Assembly: GCF_932526225.1 (NCBI RefSeq)
Contig: NC_064046.1
Location: forward strand, 6,187,306 to 6,251,305
Length of the DNA stretch: 64,000 nt
DNA from: Nematostella vectensis
Lineage: Eukaryota > Cnidaria > Anthozoa > Actiniaria > Edwardsiidae
Direction of reading: 5' to 3'
In this document: one piece after another, positions 33,764-47,100 of the stretch
Numbering within the stretch: position 1 is the stretch's first letter
Layout of the letters: the number at the start of each line of letters is the position of its first letter
The notes under the pieces: model-generated
Told to the model about the DNA's origin: nothing
Database searches by the model: none
The model's input: only the letters and a program-made list of their open reading frames with translations
Position numbers and translations under genes: made by a program

Positions 33764-35709
33764 ATTATGTAAATCAGCCTACGACTCCGCTACGATTCTT
33801 GACTACGAAAGTCGTAGTGTGTAATTCAGGGCAGGTCGCATACGACTGAAATGTGCTGTCTAAATCAGTCTTGAAACGTTTCTGTTTTATCTCATACGTC
33901 ACCTGATAATTATGTACGTGAATGTGTCACATTTAACCAGCCTCACGATTAACCAATCACATCACCAGGGATTGATGAAACTTCGCCACCTCGGTAAACA
34001 AGGGATTTTTCCAGCCGCTAGGTTGCTAAGTTACCAAACCTCAACGCCATTAATGTGCTAATAAATAAATATGCAAATAGGAGTGTGCGCTGTAATACCC
34101 ACAAATACAACACGCTCAACAAGTTAACCACAAAAAAAGACATTGTAGATGACCTAAGGTGAGTAAGAGAGGGGTATAGAAATCCATAGGGACTTATATA
34201 AGTAAGGTGACATATATAAGGTACAATTTGGATATGAAACACTAGCAGAAGTTCATATGATTCATAAGCGCTTTCTTAGTGGCGTCTGCCGAACCATTTT
34301 TACGCGCTATTTGTGAGTTTGGTTTGCTGCTATCTTAAAAGAGGAATTTCCCAGAATATATAGCATTCGCAAGAACAAAGCAGAGATTGTTTCTATTGTG
34401 TAGTATTATATTCTCAAGAAAATTGCGTAACCTTCTTTATGAATCCCTCTAATGCAATGCCTCTAATTGTAAAAAGTATTCTTTATTTTAAAGTTTTATG
34501 GTGTGCCTATTATCTTCCAAATTAGCCAGCTCCCATTTACTGGTGAGTTTGGTATATTGTACCAGTGTTTACCTTGTCCTCTCATATAAACTCAATTAAT
34601 GCAGATTTAGGGGGCTGCTCTAGCTTTTTTTTAGCTCTTTATGTTCATTTTTGCATTTTAGAACGCATCGGGACTACAAAAGCAATATTTTGCTGCTATC
34701 TAAGCCTCGGCATGTTCTTTAAATTTGGTGAAATCTCAAGCAGGACGTTTTTAAAAAAAAGTTCTTATAAAAAAGAGTATAGCTTTGATTAAGAAGTTCC
34801 GACATGCGAATATATGAGATTTTATAACTTTTAGAACTTTACACAGATCATCTGAGATGAGCAACCAATGGAACCGCATCACCAGAGCAGCATCCTTATT
34901 CTTATTAATCATTATTTCCACTTTCCATTTTTGATGATCACGACTCTCTTTTATTAGTATCCCTTTCTCTCAAAATCTTACCATTTGCCGGTATTGAAAC
35001 CCCGGGTACCCAGGGCATCGAGGTCAGTGAGACGAGGCGCGATAACGAGGCCTCCTCCGGCCTTGTTCCGCCTCGTTCTCTCGCCTGTGACCTCGACGCA
35101 GTGAACTAATAATTAACCGGGTTCTTTAATAAACTTTAGACCATACGACATATCACCCTTAAACGGTAGACTGAAAACAAATTCGAATAATGTTACGGTT
35201 AACAAATGAATACAGCAAATTTATTTCAATTTGTTTTATTTCCGTTTATAAAAAGTTTATAAAATAGTTCAAATGCATTGACAGAAACAAATATAAAAAT
35301 ATAAATTCCCGCGTTCAAGTTGAGGTATTACATTTTCTTCAACTTCTGATGAAGTTGAACTGTGCAGAGAGCATCGCTTTTCGTCTTGAAGAGTTACACA
35401 TCTTCTAAAAATAATTAATTTGAAAATTGGAAAGAGTTTGGATTGTGATAACTGTAAACTCTTAAAAAGGTGGAATAGACGCTGCTTGCAAAATATAAAA
35501 GTCCAAGCAACCGAGCTGCGCATCTGCCCTGTCCATTTTTTGTTTACTAAAAAGTCACACTTGTAAATGACATTTGACTGAGTAATAACAAGAAAATTGA
35601 ATGACATTTCAATGTTGAGGTCATTTCAAGCTCATAACCCTAACGGATATTGGAGGTAGAGAGATCCCAGGAAAATAAACGACTCCTCAAATCCTTATTT
35701 CAGCGACCA
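33764..35709. other. Non-coding DNA
   Basis: AT-rich with no supported gene. A hairpin ACTACGAAAGTCGTAGT lies at about 33804. A short CG-rich patch lies at about 35000-35100. Confidence 0.4.
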
Positions 35710-35724
35710 CTACGCCGCCTACGT

Positions 35725-36295
35725 TCGCTCTAAGAGCTACATTATTTTCTATATTCAATCTAGTTACAATCATCACGTTCAGCGTGAACAGCTATTGGTG
35801 CAGGCGCGCCACCTCCCTGATAATCAAGCTTTCATTGTCGGATTTCCTAGCTTCGTCAGTTCTATTCTCATCCCGATTTTTACAGGCTTTCTTCGGGGAG
35901 CTGCGTTTTTCAATTACTCTGCCGAAATGCTGGCGTTCAAAGAACACTCAAACGGCGAATTACGAATTTCAATAGAGACTTCCATATTGCAGCTATTTTG
36001 ATAATTCTCACTTCTGCTAACGTGTTGTCGTTTGTACTGATCGCATCATTAAAGTAGTCTGGTGATGTTGATGATGATGGTGTAAAAAGCAAAGAGGACG
36101 AAGAGGGAAACGACACATGTGCGCGACCGTCTGGCCACCAACTACGTCATCGCCAACTAACGACACAGCCACTTGCTGGCATCAGAATCACCGCTATCTC
36201 AGGAGTCATTTCCCTCTTCGTCCTATTCGCTTTTTACGCGATCGTCTTCATCAAAGTGAAACACCATCATCAGCAACATCACCAGACTATTTAGT
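35725..36295 (+). pseudogene. Possible remnant of a seven-transmembrane receptor
   Basis: In shifting frames the strand reads FNLVTIITFSVNSYWCRRATSL then IIKLSLSDFLASS (like TM1-TM2 of class A receptors), later DFHIAAILIILTSANVLSFVL (about 35970-36050), and ITAISGVISLFVLFAFYAIVFIKV (about 36190-36260). Hydrophobic blocks with a loop-like RRATS spacing suggest a decayed receptor, but no complete motif set such as DRY or NPxxY is visible. Weak call. Confidence 0.28.
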
Positions 36296-36310
36296 AGAAG
36301 TATCACTAGA

Positions 36311-36446
36311 CCGTTTTCACGATGTTGCGCGAGCATCCAAAAGGCCACACACTGGCGGGCCACATCTGTTCCAAAATGCGAACGAAGGGGTATTTGACTT
36401 TAGCGTCTGTGGCATTTTGGATGCACGCGCAACATCGTGAAAACAG
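36311..36446. mobile_element. Small foldback element
   Basis: CCGTTTTCACGATGTTGCGC at 36311 pairs with GCGCAACATCGTGAAAACAG ending at 36446; the arms match over about 37 bp with a loop of about 60 bp. Confidence 0.78.
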
Positions 36447-36734
36447 CCTATAGAAAGAGGATTTTATGAAACCTTGAATTGTTAATCAGGTCCACTTGAG
36501 TCCGTCCCCCTTATTTCAGAAATTATATAATTGCATTTCACTGTCGATTTCTCAACAGGGAGGATTTTTGTTTTATATCTTTCAAAAGTAAGGCAGCAAA
36601 GATGAGTAAACTACTTCTTTTATCAACAGGCAAGACGGGTGTGTTCAATGGAATAGACGACCATCACGTGAAATGCCATATTTGGAATCTACGATCGCTA
36701 CTATAGCAACACCTCTTCTCTGATCAAGGCCCCA

Positions 36735-39700
36735 ATGCTTGCTTACAACAAATGTTCACAGAGAAGACTGATCAAGAAACCTGATTCGGACAACATGGAC
36801 AGGCACCCCCCTGAATCCAACTCATGGCTATCACGGACAGGGGCGAGTTGCCTCAACCTTGTCATGCTACGCATTTTACGTTTCCTGGCTACCTATTGTC
36901 TGGTTATTGGCCTCGTAGTGGTGCTGGTCACCGGTGTGCAGTGGCCGGCCGCTGGAATATTCCTGGAGAAACTTCATGTGTACCACGCATGCGTAGTAGT
37001 GGCCTATTTCATCTTTGGGCTGCACTTGAAAAACTGTGAATTTTACATCGCGTTACAGGAGTACCGTGCGATCATCTGGGCGCTGGTTTGTGTTTTGTTT
37101 GTGACACCGGCTCTGGGAGTACAGATAACAAAAACGATCCACTTTGCTACTCTTTCTAATGAAAACATGACGACGGAACTGTCAGTGATCAGGGCGAACG
37201 TATCCGCCATTGGACCCACCGAGTTCGCGATTGGATTGCAAGTGTTCTTCTGTTCTCCTGCAACATTTGGTACTGGCGTCATACTGGTAAGAATGTAATT
37301 TATGTCAAAGGCATCCCATCTAATTGTATGGTTATAAGCATTTCACACCCCAATCGTACGATTACAAATGCCACAAGCATTCCACACCACAATCATACGT
37401 GTATATATGTTATCCTCAAGCATTCCACACCACAAATCGTACGTTTACACATGCCACACCCCAATCATACGTTTACACATTCCACAAGCATTCCACACCA
37501 CAATCATACGTTTATACATGCCACAAGCATTCCACACCACAATCATATACGTTTACACATGCCACAAGCATTCCACACCATAATCATACGTTTATACATC
37601 CCACAAGCATTTCACACCACAATCATACGTTTATACATGCCACAGGCATTCCACACCACAATCATACGTTTATACATGCCACAAGCATTCCACACCACAA
37701 TCATACGTTTACACATGCCACAAGCATTCTACACTACAATCATACGTTTATACATGCCACGAGCATTCCACACCACAATCATATGTTTATACATGCCACA
37801 GGCATTCCACACCACAATCATACGTTTACACATTCCACAAGCATTCCACACCACAATCATACGTTTATACATGCCACAAGCATTCCACACCACAATCGTA
37901 CGTTTATACATACCACAGACATTCCACACCACAATCATACGTTTACACATGCCACAAGCATTCCACACCACAATCATACGTTTATACATGCCACAGGCAT
38001 TCCACACCACAATCATACGTTTATACATGCCACAAGCATTCCACACCACAATCATACGTTTACACATGCCACAAGCATTCCACACCACAATCATACGTTT
38101 ATACATGCCACAAGCATTCCACACCACAATCATACGTTTATACATGCAACAGGCATTCCACACCACAATCGTCCGTTTATACATGCCACAGGCATTCCAC
38201 ACCACAATCGTCCGTTTATACATGCCACAGGCATTCCACACCACAATCATACGTTTATACATGCCACAAGTATTCCACACCACAATCATACGTTTATACA
38301 TGCCACAGGCATTCCACACCACAATCATACGTTTATACATGCCACAAGTATTCCACACCACAATCATACGTTTATACATGCCACAGGCATTCCACACCAC
38401 AATCATACGTTTATACATGCCGCAAGCATACACCACAATCGTACGTTTATACATGCCACAGGCATTCCACACCACAATCGTACGTTTATGGGTCAGAAAA
38501 TAATGTCCGGATGTTTGGTCCTTGGTTTCATCCAAATAAGAAAATAATTGCATTCCATATTTGAAATGCACGTTAAAATTATCCGAATGACGGTAGAAAA
38601 GGACTGAGGGGTCGAGCAGATCTTTAGATAAAAGGTCAAATTTTACCAGACTCCCTGATACCTATAATCCTAAAACTTGATCCGAGGAGAATTTGATACA
38701 AAGTATCGCACGTTTTTGGCAAATAGAAAGGGATCATGTTCCGGAAATCCTGATTTTATTTTGTTTTATTCTATTTCTTTATATATTTTTATTGTTTTTC
38801 CACTTTCCCGCATGGAAAGGGTATGGAAAACTATGTTACTTAGATGCCAACCTCGGAGTCGCCCCGTATCAATAAAATAACCATGTTTTTTTGCCAGGCT
38901 GCACTGGCCGGAGGTAACCTGGCCTTGGGACTGGTAATTATGCTGATCACAAATATCGCGGGCGTATTCTCCTCTCCTCCTCTGCTTGCCTGGCTGACGT
39001 CACTGGAGACTACCCATGAGGAGGCACAGGCTTTCGCCAAACTTCTTGGTGTGTTCGTGCTTACTGTGCTGCTCCCGATGATGGTAAGTAGTGCACATGC
39101 GCTGATTCAATTAGCCAATGATATCAGTAGAATAAGAAAAAGACGGCACAAAGAAGCCAGTGCTGAATGTTAGTCAGCTTCACAATTCCTACTCGTAATT
39201 TATTTTTAAATCGCCTTTTTTGTGGTTCACTACAAAGCTGTTAACGGGTAAACGTTTTGGAAACTTTTCCAAAAATTCTAAAAGTTATTTACGGTGTAAA
39301 GAACACCAAAACATCTTCCGTAAGATGGCCACAATAATGCCTGCAGTCCAAATGCAACCCCCTTTATCTTAACTATGTGCTGAAACTAGATCACTATAGG
39401 TACCAGGTTCAATTTTTCGAAAGCTAGCGCGTTTAATTTGGGAAGTTTTAGACACTCACGGCCCGCTCCCCCCAAAAAACTGCTTTAAAATTATTTGTCC
39501 GATATGCTCGTGCGTTCTCAGTCCGGACTTTGGGCTAGCCAAGCTAGATGGAAAATCATCATGTAGCCATAAAAATCCTGCTCGGCCAGAAAGCAAAATC
39601 ACCCTTCGGTGACACTACTTTAAGACATCGGAAATCCTCATATATATGACTGAGTTCTCTGGCAAAGTTTCATGAAATCGGCCACTGATATCATTATACT

Positions 39701-40216
39701 CTCCATCAGATTGGGAAACTGGTCCGTCTGTGGCCTAGGCTATCGGAATCAGTCGATTCCAACCCGACACCATCCCGATACACCGTCCGCCTTCTGCTCG
39801 TTATCCTCGTATGGCCGATAATTAGCCGAGCACAAACCGACGACAACTACGAGGGTATCGTTCGCATGAACACTATGGCGATCCTTGGATTCACCACCAT
39901 CATGCACGTGATCTTCCTACTGCTGAACTACCTAGCTGGTGGAATCGCGGGCGCAGAACTTCCTGTCAAGAAGACACTCGTGATCGTGTGTAGTCACAAG
40001 GCCCTCCCGTTCGCGCTTACGATAATCGATTATCTTCCGGACTCGGTAGGGTCTCGGGATCTGATGACGACTTCGTGTACTGTAGCATACCTGGTCGTGC
40101 TGGTAATTGATTCAGTGATTGTGTCAAAGTGGGCCACGATCAATGCAGACTCGGAGGGCGACTCGACGACGGAAAAGGATGCCGGGGAATATAGGAAAAT
40201 ATCAATGGGGGATTAG
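36735..40216 (+). CDS. SLC10A7-like (SBF-like) membrane transporter B, 3 exons
   Basis: Exons: 36735-37286, 38898-39083, 39710-40216, all phase 0, giving 414 residues from ATG MLAYNKCSQRR. Junction positions match transporter A closely (exon 1 is 184 codons against 183; exon 2 is 62 against 59), so the two are paralogues. Shared marks: SPATFGTGVIL joined to AALAGGNLALGL, LTVLLPMM at the exon 2 end, and VKKTLVIVCSHKALPFALTIIDYLP in exon 3, close to A's CVVVLASQKSLTVAVTVMSLLP. The exon 1 loop again carries N-glycosylation sequons (NMT, NVS). The predicted product is a plasma-membrane or Golgi-type carrier of unknown substrate, as in the SLC10A7 family. Intron 1 is filled largely by a 39-bp satellite. 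It is convergent with the CNBD1-like gene. Confidence 0.86.
37340..38490 (+). repeat. 39-bp satellite in intron 1 of transporter B
   Basis: About 29 units of a 39-bp repeat: ACAATCATACGTTTATACAT followed by GCCACAAGCATTCCACACC. Since 39 is a multiple of three and the unit lacks stops in all + frames, it yields spurious ORFs of about 400 codons on both strands. Variants (GGCATTCC against AGCATTCC; TTTACACAT against TTTATACAT) are interleaved, showing repeated block copying. Confidence 0.96.
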
Positions 40217-40305
40217 CAAGTTACCAGAAAAGGCCACTGGGAATGTAATTCGCCATTCTGACTTTGCGCGGGGGCTTGGGTCGAGTTGATAAACAAACAG
40301 CATGC

Positions 40306-40481
40306 TGGGACGATTTTAGGGGACGCAATTCAACATGGCGTCGAACGTTGTCCATGTTGGTGTTGTGAATCAAACTAAAGAAGATATTCGGACCAAAATG
40401 TACCATTTTTAGCTTTCATTGAGTATCACATCAACATGTTTACTATGCCATGTTGAATTGCGGCCCTTAAAATTGTCCCGG
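40306..40481. mobile_element. Small foldback MITE
   Basis: TGGGACGATTTTAGGGGACG at 40306 pairs with the reverse complement ending near 40481 (CGGCCCTTAAAATTGTCCCG); arms of about 33 bp include GCAATTCAACATGGC. It lies 90 bp past the stop of transporter B. Confidence 0.75.
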
Positions 40482-41134
40482 AATTCTCTTCCCTTGATAA
40501 ATCGATCCAACACCCCGCTCCACGTTAGAATGGTGAATAGGGAAATATCCATAAGGGAAAAATTAAAAACTGGAGAAATTCGCCAAGGAATTTAGTAAAA
40601 TAAAGACGGCTTTTAGTAAATCTATTCATACTAACCCAAGCGTTATTTTAGGCTACTTTTTCATATTTTTCCTATTGACCTCTTACATATATTCCTTTTT
40701 TAGGGGTTTCCCTGGGGTTGCCAAAATATTCCTAAATTTGGTAACACGCTCTGCAATCTGCTGGATCTAGCCTGTGTAGCAAGCGCTGGGAAAATCTGGG
40801 AAACGCAATGAATAATGACTTATATTATTTTTTAATGGGAATACATAAACAAGATTACTAAACCAACTATCTTATTCTATAACAAATTTTAAATTTATTA
40901 GTTCAATAAAAATATATTAGGCTCAGAGAGGTTTATTATTATTTATCCATTTATCTATTATTTATCTTTCGAAATTTTCTAAACAGAAACATACACAAAC
41001 TACTAAATCTAGCTTGTGCAAATTTCTATTTAGAAAAAAAACACTGTCATCAAAATCGTCGCGAAACAAAACACTGAAATGGCTTCTGGCAGGATGTCCA
41101 ATTAGGATGGCGTCCAAAATGCAGAAAGAGCCAA

Positions 41135-44100
41135 TCAGAAGTTCTTGACTTCATGCTGTGACGGCTTGCGGGACCATTTGCTGTAACCAGGCTGAATGGC
41201 TCGGAAGTAGAGAACTTCGTTAACGACCTTTCTCTGTAGACATACAAACGCATAAGAAAGATTCGTTGATTTGAGTTACTTAGTTGGAGTAAGTTATCAA
41301 GTTCTATAGCCTATGCAGACAGCGCCAGCAACAATGGTGTTATTTTTTTCGCCATGCGAGGAGCTTCTGCGAAGCGATTCGCCAACATTTCCTTTGTGAG
41401 CCAGTACTGCTGGCAGCACCGCTACCCTAAGTTAACCACACCAAGAGACAAAAAATGTTAGGGAACTACTTAACATCACCTCCCAACATAGTGTGCAAAC
41501 AGCGCAAGTATTCTCAGGCCAGCGATGTCGGCACTGTTGGAACGGAGCCTTACATTTAAGGCTACAAGCTGAAACTACAACTTCTTCATGTAGATGGGAT
41601 TTTATTTCAAAACGCATAATATAAAAAAAAAATCTTCACCTTAAATTTACTCCACTCTTCAGCTTTCTCTTGCTCGATGTACTCTTTTTGTATTTCTTCC
41701 TGTTTAAAGATGAGAGAGAGAAATGAAGCATGTGCGCACACGGACAAAACTAAATGATGACATGTTTTTAAATAAATTTATTAGAAATATGATAGTCATC
41801 GAAAACCTTCTTTATCAATGGGTATTTTTCGCGACTTATTACCTCAGACATGTGACTGTCCATCGCAAAGTAGGACTGCGTCAGAAGAGACTTGGTTACT
41901 TCGTCAAGATCTAGCAAAATAGGACAAAACACAATCTACCAAAAGCTCCTAGTGTACCCAACCCACTATACTTTGCACGACAAGCGAAATATCCAAAAAT
42001 ATGATTTATATTTTAAAGACCCGCAGTAATTCAGGCTAATATACTAACTATCCTTCCTCCAAGCACAAAGATACATGCACATGTAGATAGATAAAATAAA
42101 AATCTGTTTTTAATTAGCCTCAGGCCCATACAAAGTCGCTAAAAGTTGGAATCGAGGCTAACTTCGTCCTTCCTAGAATGCATTGCGCACCACGAGAAAT
42201 GTTCGTCTACCAAGAAACCATGTGCGCTGGAATCGAAAATACTTTTCTGCTTTTCCTTCACATTCCCAGGGACTGGGTTAGGGTTTGAATTTGTATTTCG
42301 AGTCTCTTATATGTTAAGGATTATTTAAGGGAAAATTGCTACGATATGAGTGAAGGAATCTTCATGGCTTTCTCGATCATCGAAAAGCATACAAGAAATT
42401 ACGTCTCGCCCGTTTATTCTTTCCCACAGGAAACTTCCCTATGCTTAAACTAATGCTTCAATTGGTGCTCAACTGATGGTGCAGCCCGGTTAAACAACGC
42501 GGGTTTCATGGTTGTTTAAGATATGCTTACCGTAGACGTCAAGACTGGATATAGTACCCACTTCCACTATGGATTCTGTGGTCACGTTACAAGGCATCAC
42601 TCGGTTCTTCAACACTGTCGTCTCCCCAAACGAGTCCCCAGGCCCCAACCGACCAATTACCACAGGCTTGGTGCGCTTTTCCTAAACAAAATAAAGCTTT
42701 TTAAATTATAGTATGTTAAGAGTATGTCATGTGTTCAAATAGCCATTTAAAAATAAAGTTAAGTCTAAAACTGATCCGCCCATGTAGACTTACATCCCCG
42801 CCCCGCCCCCTTCATAACAAGTTTCACCCTCTCCCTCCCTAGTATAGTTACCCCTATTACGCAGACGTTATCTTTTCATACCACTTACCTATTCCATCTC
42901 AAGCTTATCTACCCCGGCCAATGGACCCCCCTTCAATATCAGGTTTAAAACCTTTAAAAGAAAAAGTCGACAACAACACAGAGTTGTTGTTTTTTTTAAA
43001 CGATATTTCGGCAACCACCTGCCTTTTTGGACCTGAAGAAGGTAGGCGAAGGCCTGCCGAAATATCGTTTAAAAAAAAACAACTTTGCGTTGTAAACTGT
43101 CATTATTAACTGTCAACGCAGACCCGGCCCGACGCACACCAGCAGATAGAGGCTGTCCGGTGGTCTTCTTCCTAAGGTTTTGAAAAAATAGGTTTACCAC
43201 TCCTCTTTCCCAGTGGACTTGCCCTTATCCCTCTACCGCCCCCCCCCCCCCCCCTTCAGAAGATTTACGCTCGCCTCCAGGGGGGCTTTACCTTTTTGCC
43301 GTTTGGAAATGTGTGCGCCACGGTTATCATGCGTTTGAGGACGCAGTTTCCTCGCTTGATGAAGCCGATAATCTCGCACCGTTCACTCTCATTAACTAAC
43401 ACTGTTAAAATAAAATAGGTCAGTTACATTTCTAAGTCGATCCTAAACTATAGAAACAGTCGTAAATATTCATTTTCGAATTAGCGCGTTTGATCGAAGT
43501 GGCTCTCCTTGGCCAAGCTTACGTAAAAGGGAAAATGGACAGTAAGTAAAAGTAGTCTACAAATATTCATAGGCCCAGTTCCCATGACAGCTTTATTTAC
43601 CAATAGAAAATATTAAAAAAAGTACGACAAATATGCATTTGCCATTTAAGATGAGCTGAAGACTACATAACGGCTGGCTGAATGGGAGTATAAATTTGTG
43701 ACTTTGAGCACCGCATACATTTCATCTGAAATTTCAGTCCAAAGGGCGTGGGGAGGAGGTGGTACCCCCCCCCCCCCCCCCCCCCGTTTCGCTGGATCCG
43801 TCATTACTGTTCTAACTGACCTTGTCCCGGTGGGAATTTTCTCCATCTTATTAAACCAGCGACTTTTTTGAGAGAGAGCTTAGGCCAGCTTTGAAACAAT
43901 TTGCAGGTCTTGGCGAGCGAGAGTTTCTTCTCTTCTTCTCGAGAACTGATGATCTATAAAAGCAGATTAGCAATAGTCTTAAAGATGGACCTGCGGTATA
44001 AAATACCCATGTTGTGCGGGGCCGCGCAGGGGCTGCCCTGCGGCATAAAAGGCGTCATTCAGGAGCGCGCGCGCGTAAAAACAACGAATTTGATTGTAAT

Positions 44101-47100
44101 TGGCCACATAAGCTTTCCAAATGAGCTACAGCAGCGAGCGACGAATTGCGTTATTTGGCGAGATGGAAGTGTTGCTGAAGCAGTTCAAGGAATGTCCTTC
44201 GCCCGCGGTTATTGAAAAGACAAAAAGAAGTCGGTTTGTTTATGATAACACATTCAATGATCATTTTTGCATATTACTGCCAACCTAAGACAGTAAACAA
44301 AAAACTGTCAAGGCGTAAGTAAGCGTATAGCTCACTGTCAATGGTTCTGTCAAGCTCTACCAAGGCAAAAATCCCGCCAAAATTAGCTCATTTTGACCGA
44401 CGAAAAAAGTGATCAAAACATGGAGTAACAGTAAGTAATATCTATACCCGATGTTTCTTGACTATTAAATGGTAGATTTAAATTTGACCTAGTACTCAAT
44501 TGCTTCATTGAGAAATAATAATCTTAAACACTGCAATCGTACAAACATGACAAACGTCACGCAAGGCATACACATTTCCGACATAAAACAAAAGCTTTCA
44601 AAAGACGGAAATTGTCTAAAGAAATCAATATACACTGACAGTTCATAAGGTCAACATTGCTGCCGATAGCTTTGTTTCCCATTGGAAGATCCCTCGGAGG
44701 AGCACTGGGCCCGTCAAGTCACGCTACGATTACGCTCCGATCGCCATTGGCGAGCCACTAAAAGTGAAATTTTTCGCGCAAAGCATGACGGGAAGACAAG
44801 TCCACCCCCTTGACTAGGCCCTTGAACTAGGCTTCAGAACTCAGACTTCCGGCATATCAGAAAATCCTTTTTACGATACGGTTACTAAATGGCGTCTCAG
44901 TAAAACAGCTCGACATGTGTCAAACCTGAATGATTCTGGCGTAATCATTAGTTGAGATTTTCAGGAATTCGCAGGGTTCCAGTGTTAACACGGAAAGTAT
45001 TCTGAAAAAATAAAAAAAATCTTAGTTTAACATCAAGGTTTTCCCCCTTCGCACCCTCCACCACAAAGAAAATCAGTTACTGGGAGAAAAATAGGGAGGC
45101 ATAAAAGGCACAGGGGCGTAGCCAGGACTTTTTCCTTGGTGGTGGTGGTGGTGGTGGTGGGGGGGGGGGGGGGGGAGGTCAAAGTGATTATTCAAGATCA
45201 TTTCGTTACCAACTGAGACGTAACGACTAACACGTAATAGAACGTAATTAAACCAGAAAAAGGGGGACCCTGGGCCACCCCCTAGCTACGCCCCTGACGC
45301 ACCATATGACAATAGATATTACATACTGTACCTTGAATTCGCTTCTCTTCCTTCGATTTTGTCTAACGTCCCGAAGCAATCTCCAACAGAAAGCTAAAGA
45401 ACAATAAATGGATTTGTTATGAGCTGAATTAAAGATATTTCAAAGACCACCTGGATAATTTATGATTGGCTGTTATCAAAGAATCTTATCAGCCGCCATT
45501 TTTAGCGAAGTGTGAAGAAGAAACAGCCATTTCTATCGACTGATTTAGGGAGGGACTACGATATTTGGTAAATGGATATTTGGTTATTCGGTTATGACTT
45601 TTATTTGCGATGGTTATATATGAAAACTTCTTTATATAACCTGCCTTTCAAACAAAAGATATATGAATAGTGTTGGCCGACTTTGAGCACAGTAGGGAAA
45701 AAGTAAACTTTTTCACCGAACAATCCCAAGAACCAAGTGAATAAAATGTTTACCCCTGGGACTCTCCGTAGCTCGTGGTCTCCAAACACGGGCGTCGGTG
45801 AGCGGAACTCTCGGCTTTGTTTGGAGCTGACCGGAGAAAAACACGGCGTTGTTTGAGGCACGACGGATCCTCTCAGAACCAAATGAAGACCAGTATTTCC
45901 AAATACTATAAAATAAAACAAACGTCAATTTAATTTGATGTGTCTTGTGCCATGAACAAAAATAAAAGTGCGTAAAATAACGGAGTAGATTAAAAAGATC
46001 CAAACATATTTTAAAGCTCCGTCAAACGGCTCAATAAAAAACAAATGCTTTGCTACCAAGAGTAGAGACTGAGGGTGACCTCAAAAATAAGTAAAAAAGG
46101 GAAATTAACTGTGATGGGCAAACAGCTCCCCCCCCCTCCAGAAAATCTTTTTGTCTCTTGGATTATAGCGCGAGTGAAAGGCTGTACTTCAGGAACCTTA
46201 AAGACAGGGCTTCTGGAATTACGCGCTTGTGCGGAAGCGCGTAATTTGGCTTTTTCCGCGTAATCCGCGTAATCCCGCGTTATTTGCCTAAATTTTGAAA
46301 GACAAAACATTTAATTGCACAGCTGATGTGTTTAGGGTTGTTACCTCTATTTCTCGTGAAAAAAGAGAGATATTCTTCGTAAGAGTGCGATATTTCGAAC
46401 TGAATTTCCGAAAACAAATAAAATGACTAGGCGTTCTTTGCTAAACCGCGAAGGCCTAGGACTAATAATAAAATATTTTTTTAATTGGCTGGTGGCTAGG
46501 AGCCAATGAAAACTCGCCTAAGACATTTTCACGCAAAAAATTAACCATTTCAAGTTATTTCGTGCTTTCCTTCGGTACAAAATGTTGTTTGGGCGTAACA
46601 GTTGATATTCCGTGTAATTTAGCGCGTAATTCAGTAAAGAATCCCGCAAAATTTTGATTTTTAAAGAAAAATGTATTGCAAAAAACCCGCGTAATTTAGC
46701 GCGTAATGATTGATTTTCCGCGTAATTTAGCCAAGAATCCCGCGTAATTTTGAGTTAATTTTTTCCGCGTAATTCCAGAAGCCCTATAAAGCCTGCGTTG
46801 CATACGAACTTAACCTTTGTGTTTGGATGAAACCAGGCTAGCAATTTTGTGATCTTAGCGTAATCCGTGAAAAAGCATACTTTTATTAGCTTTTTTTTGG
46901 AGAAGCTCTTTGCGATATTTTAGATTTGAATTTTGAAAAGAAATGTAAACTTTGCATCTTTATACTTTTCTTGACAGATAATCTGTCTTTCAATATCGAA
47001 AAAAAACATCAATTACAAATGTTGAAATCAATAATAGCGCTATTAAAGGGTCACTGTCGGGCGAACAATCTCAGAGGGACTGAGCGGCCAATTGTTGTGT

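Noticed and set aside
37324-38571. ORFs of 280-407 codons over the 39-bp satellite
   Set aside because: They are repeat artefacts inside an intron, with no domain outside the array.
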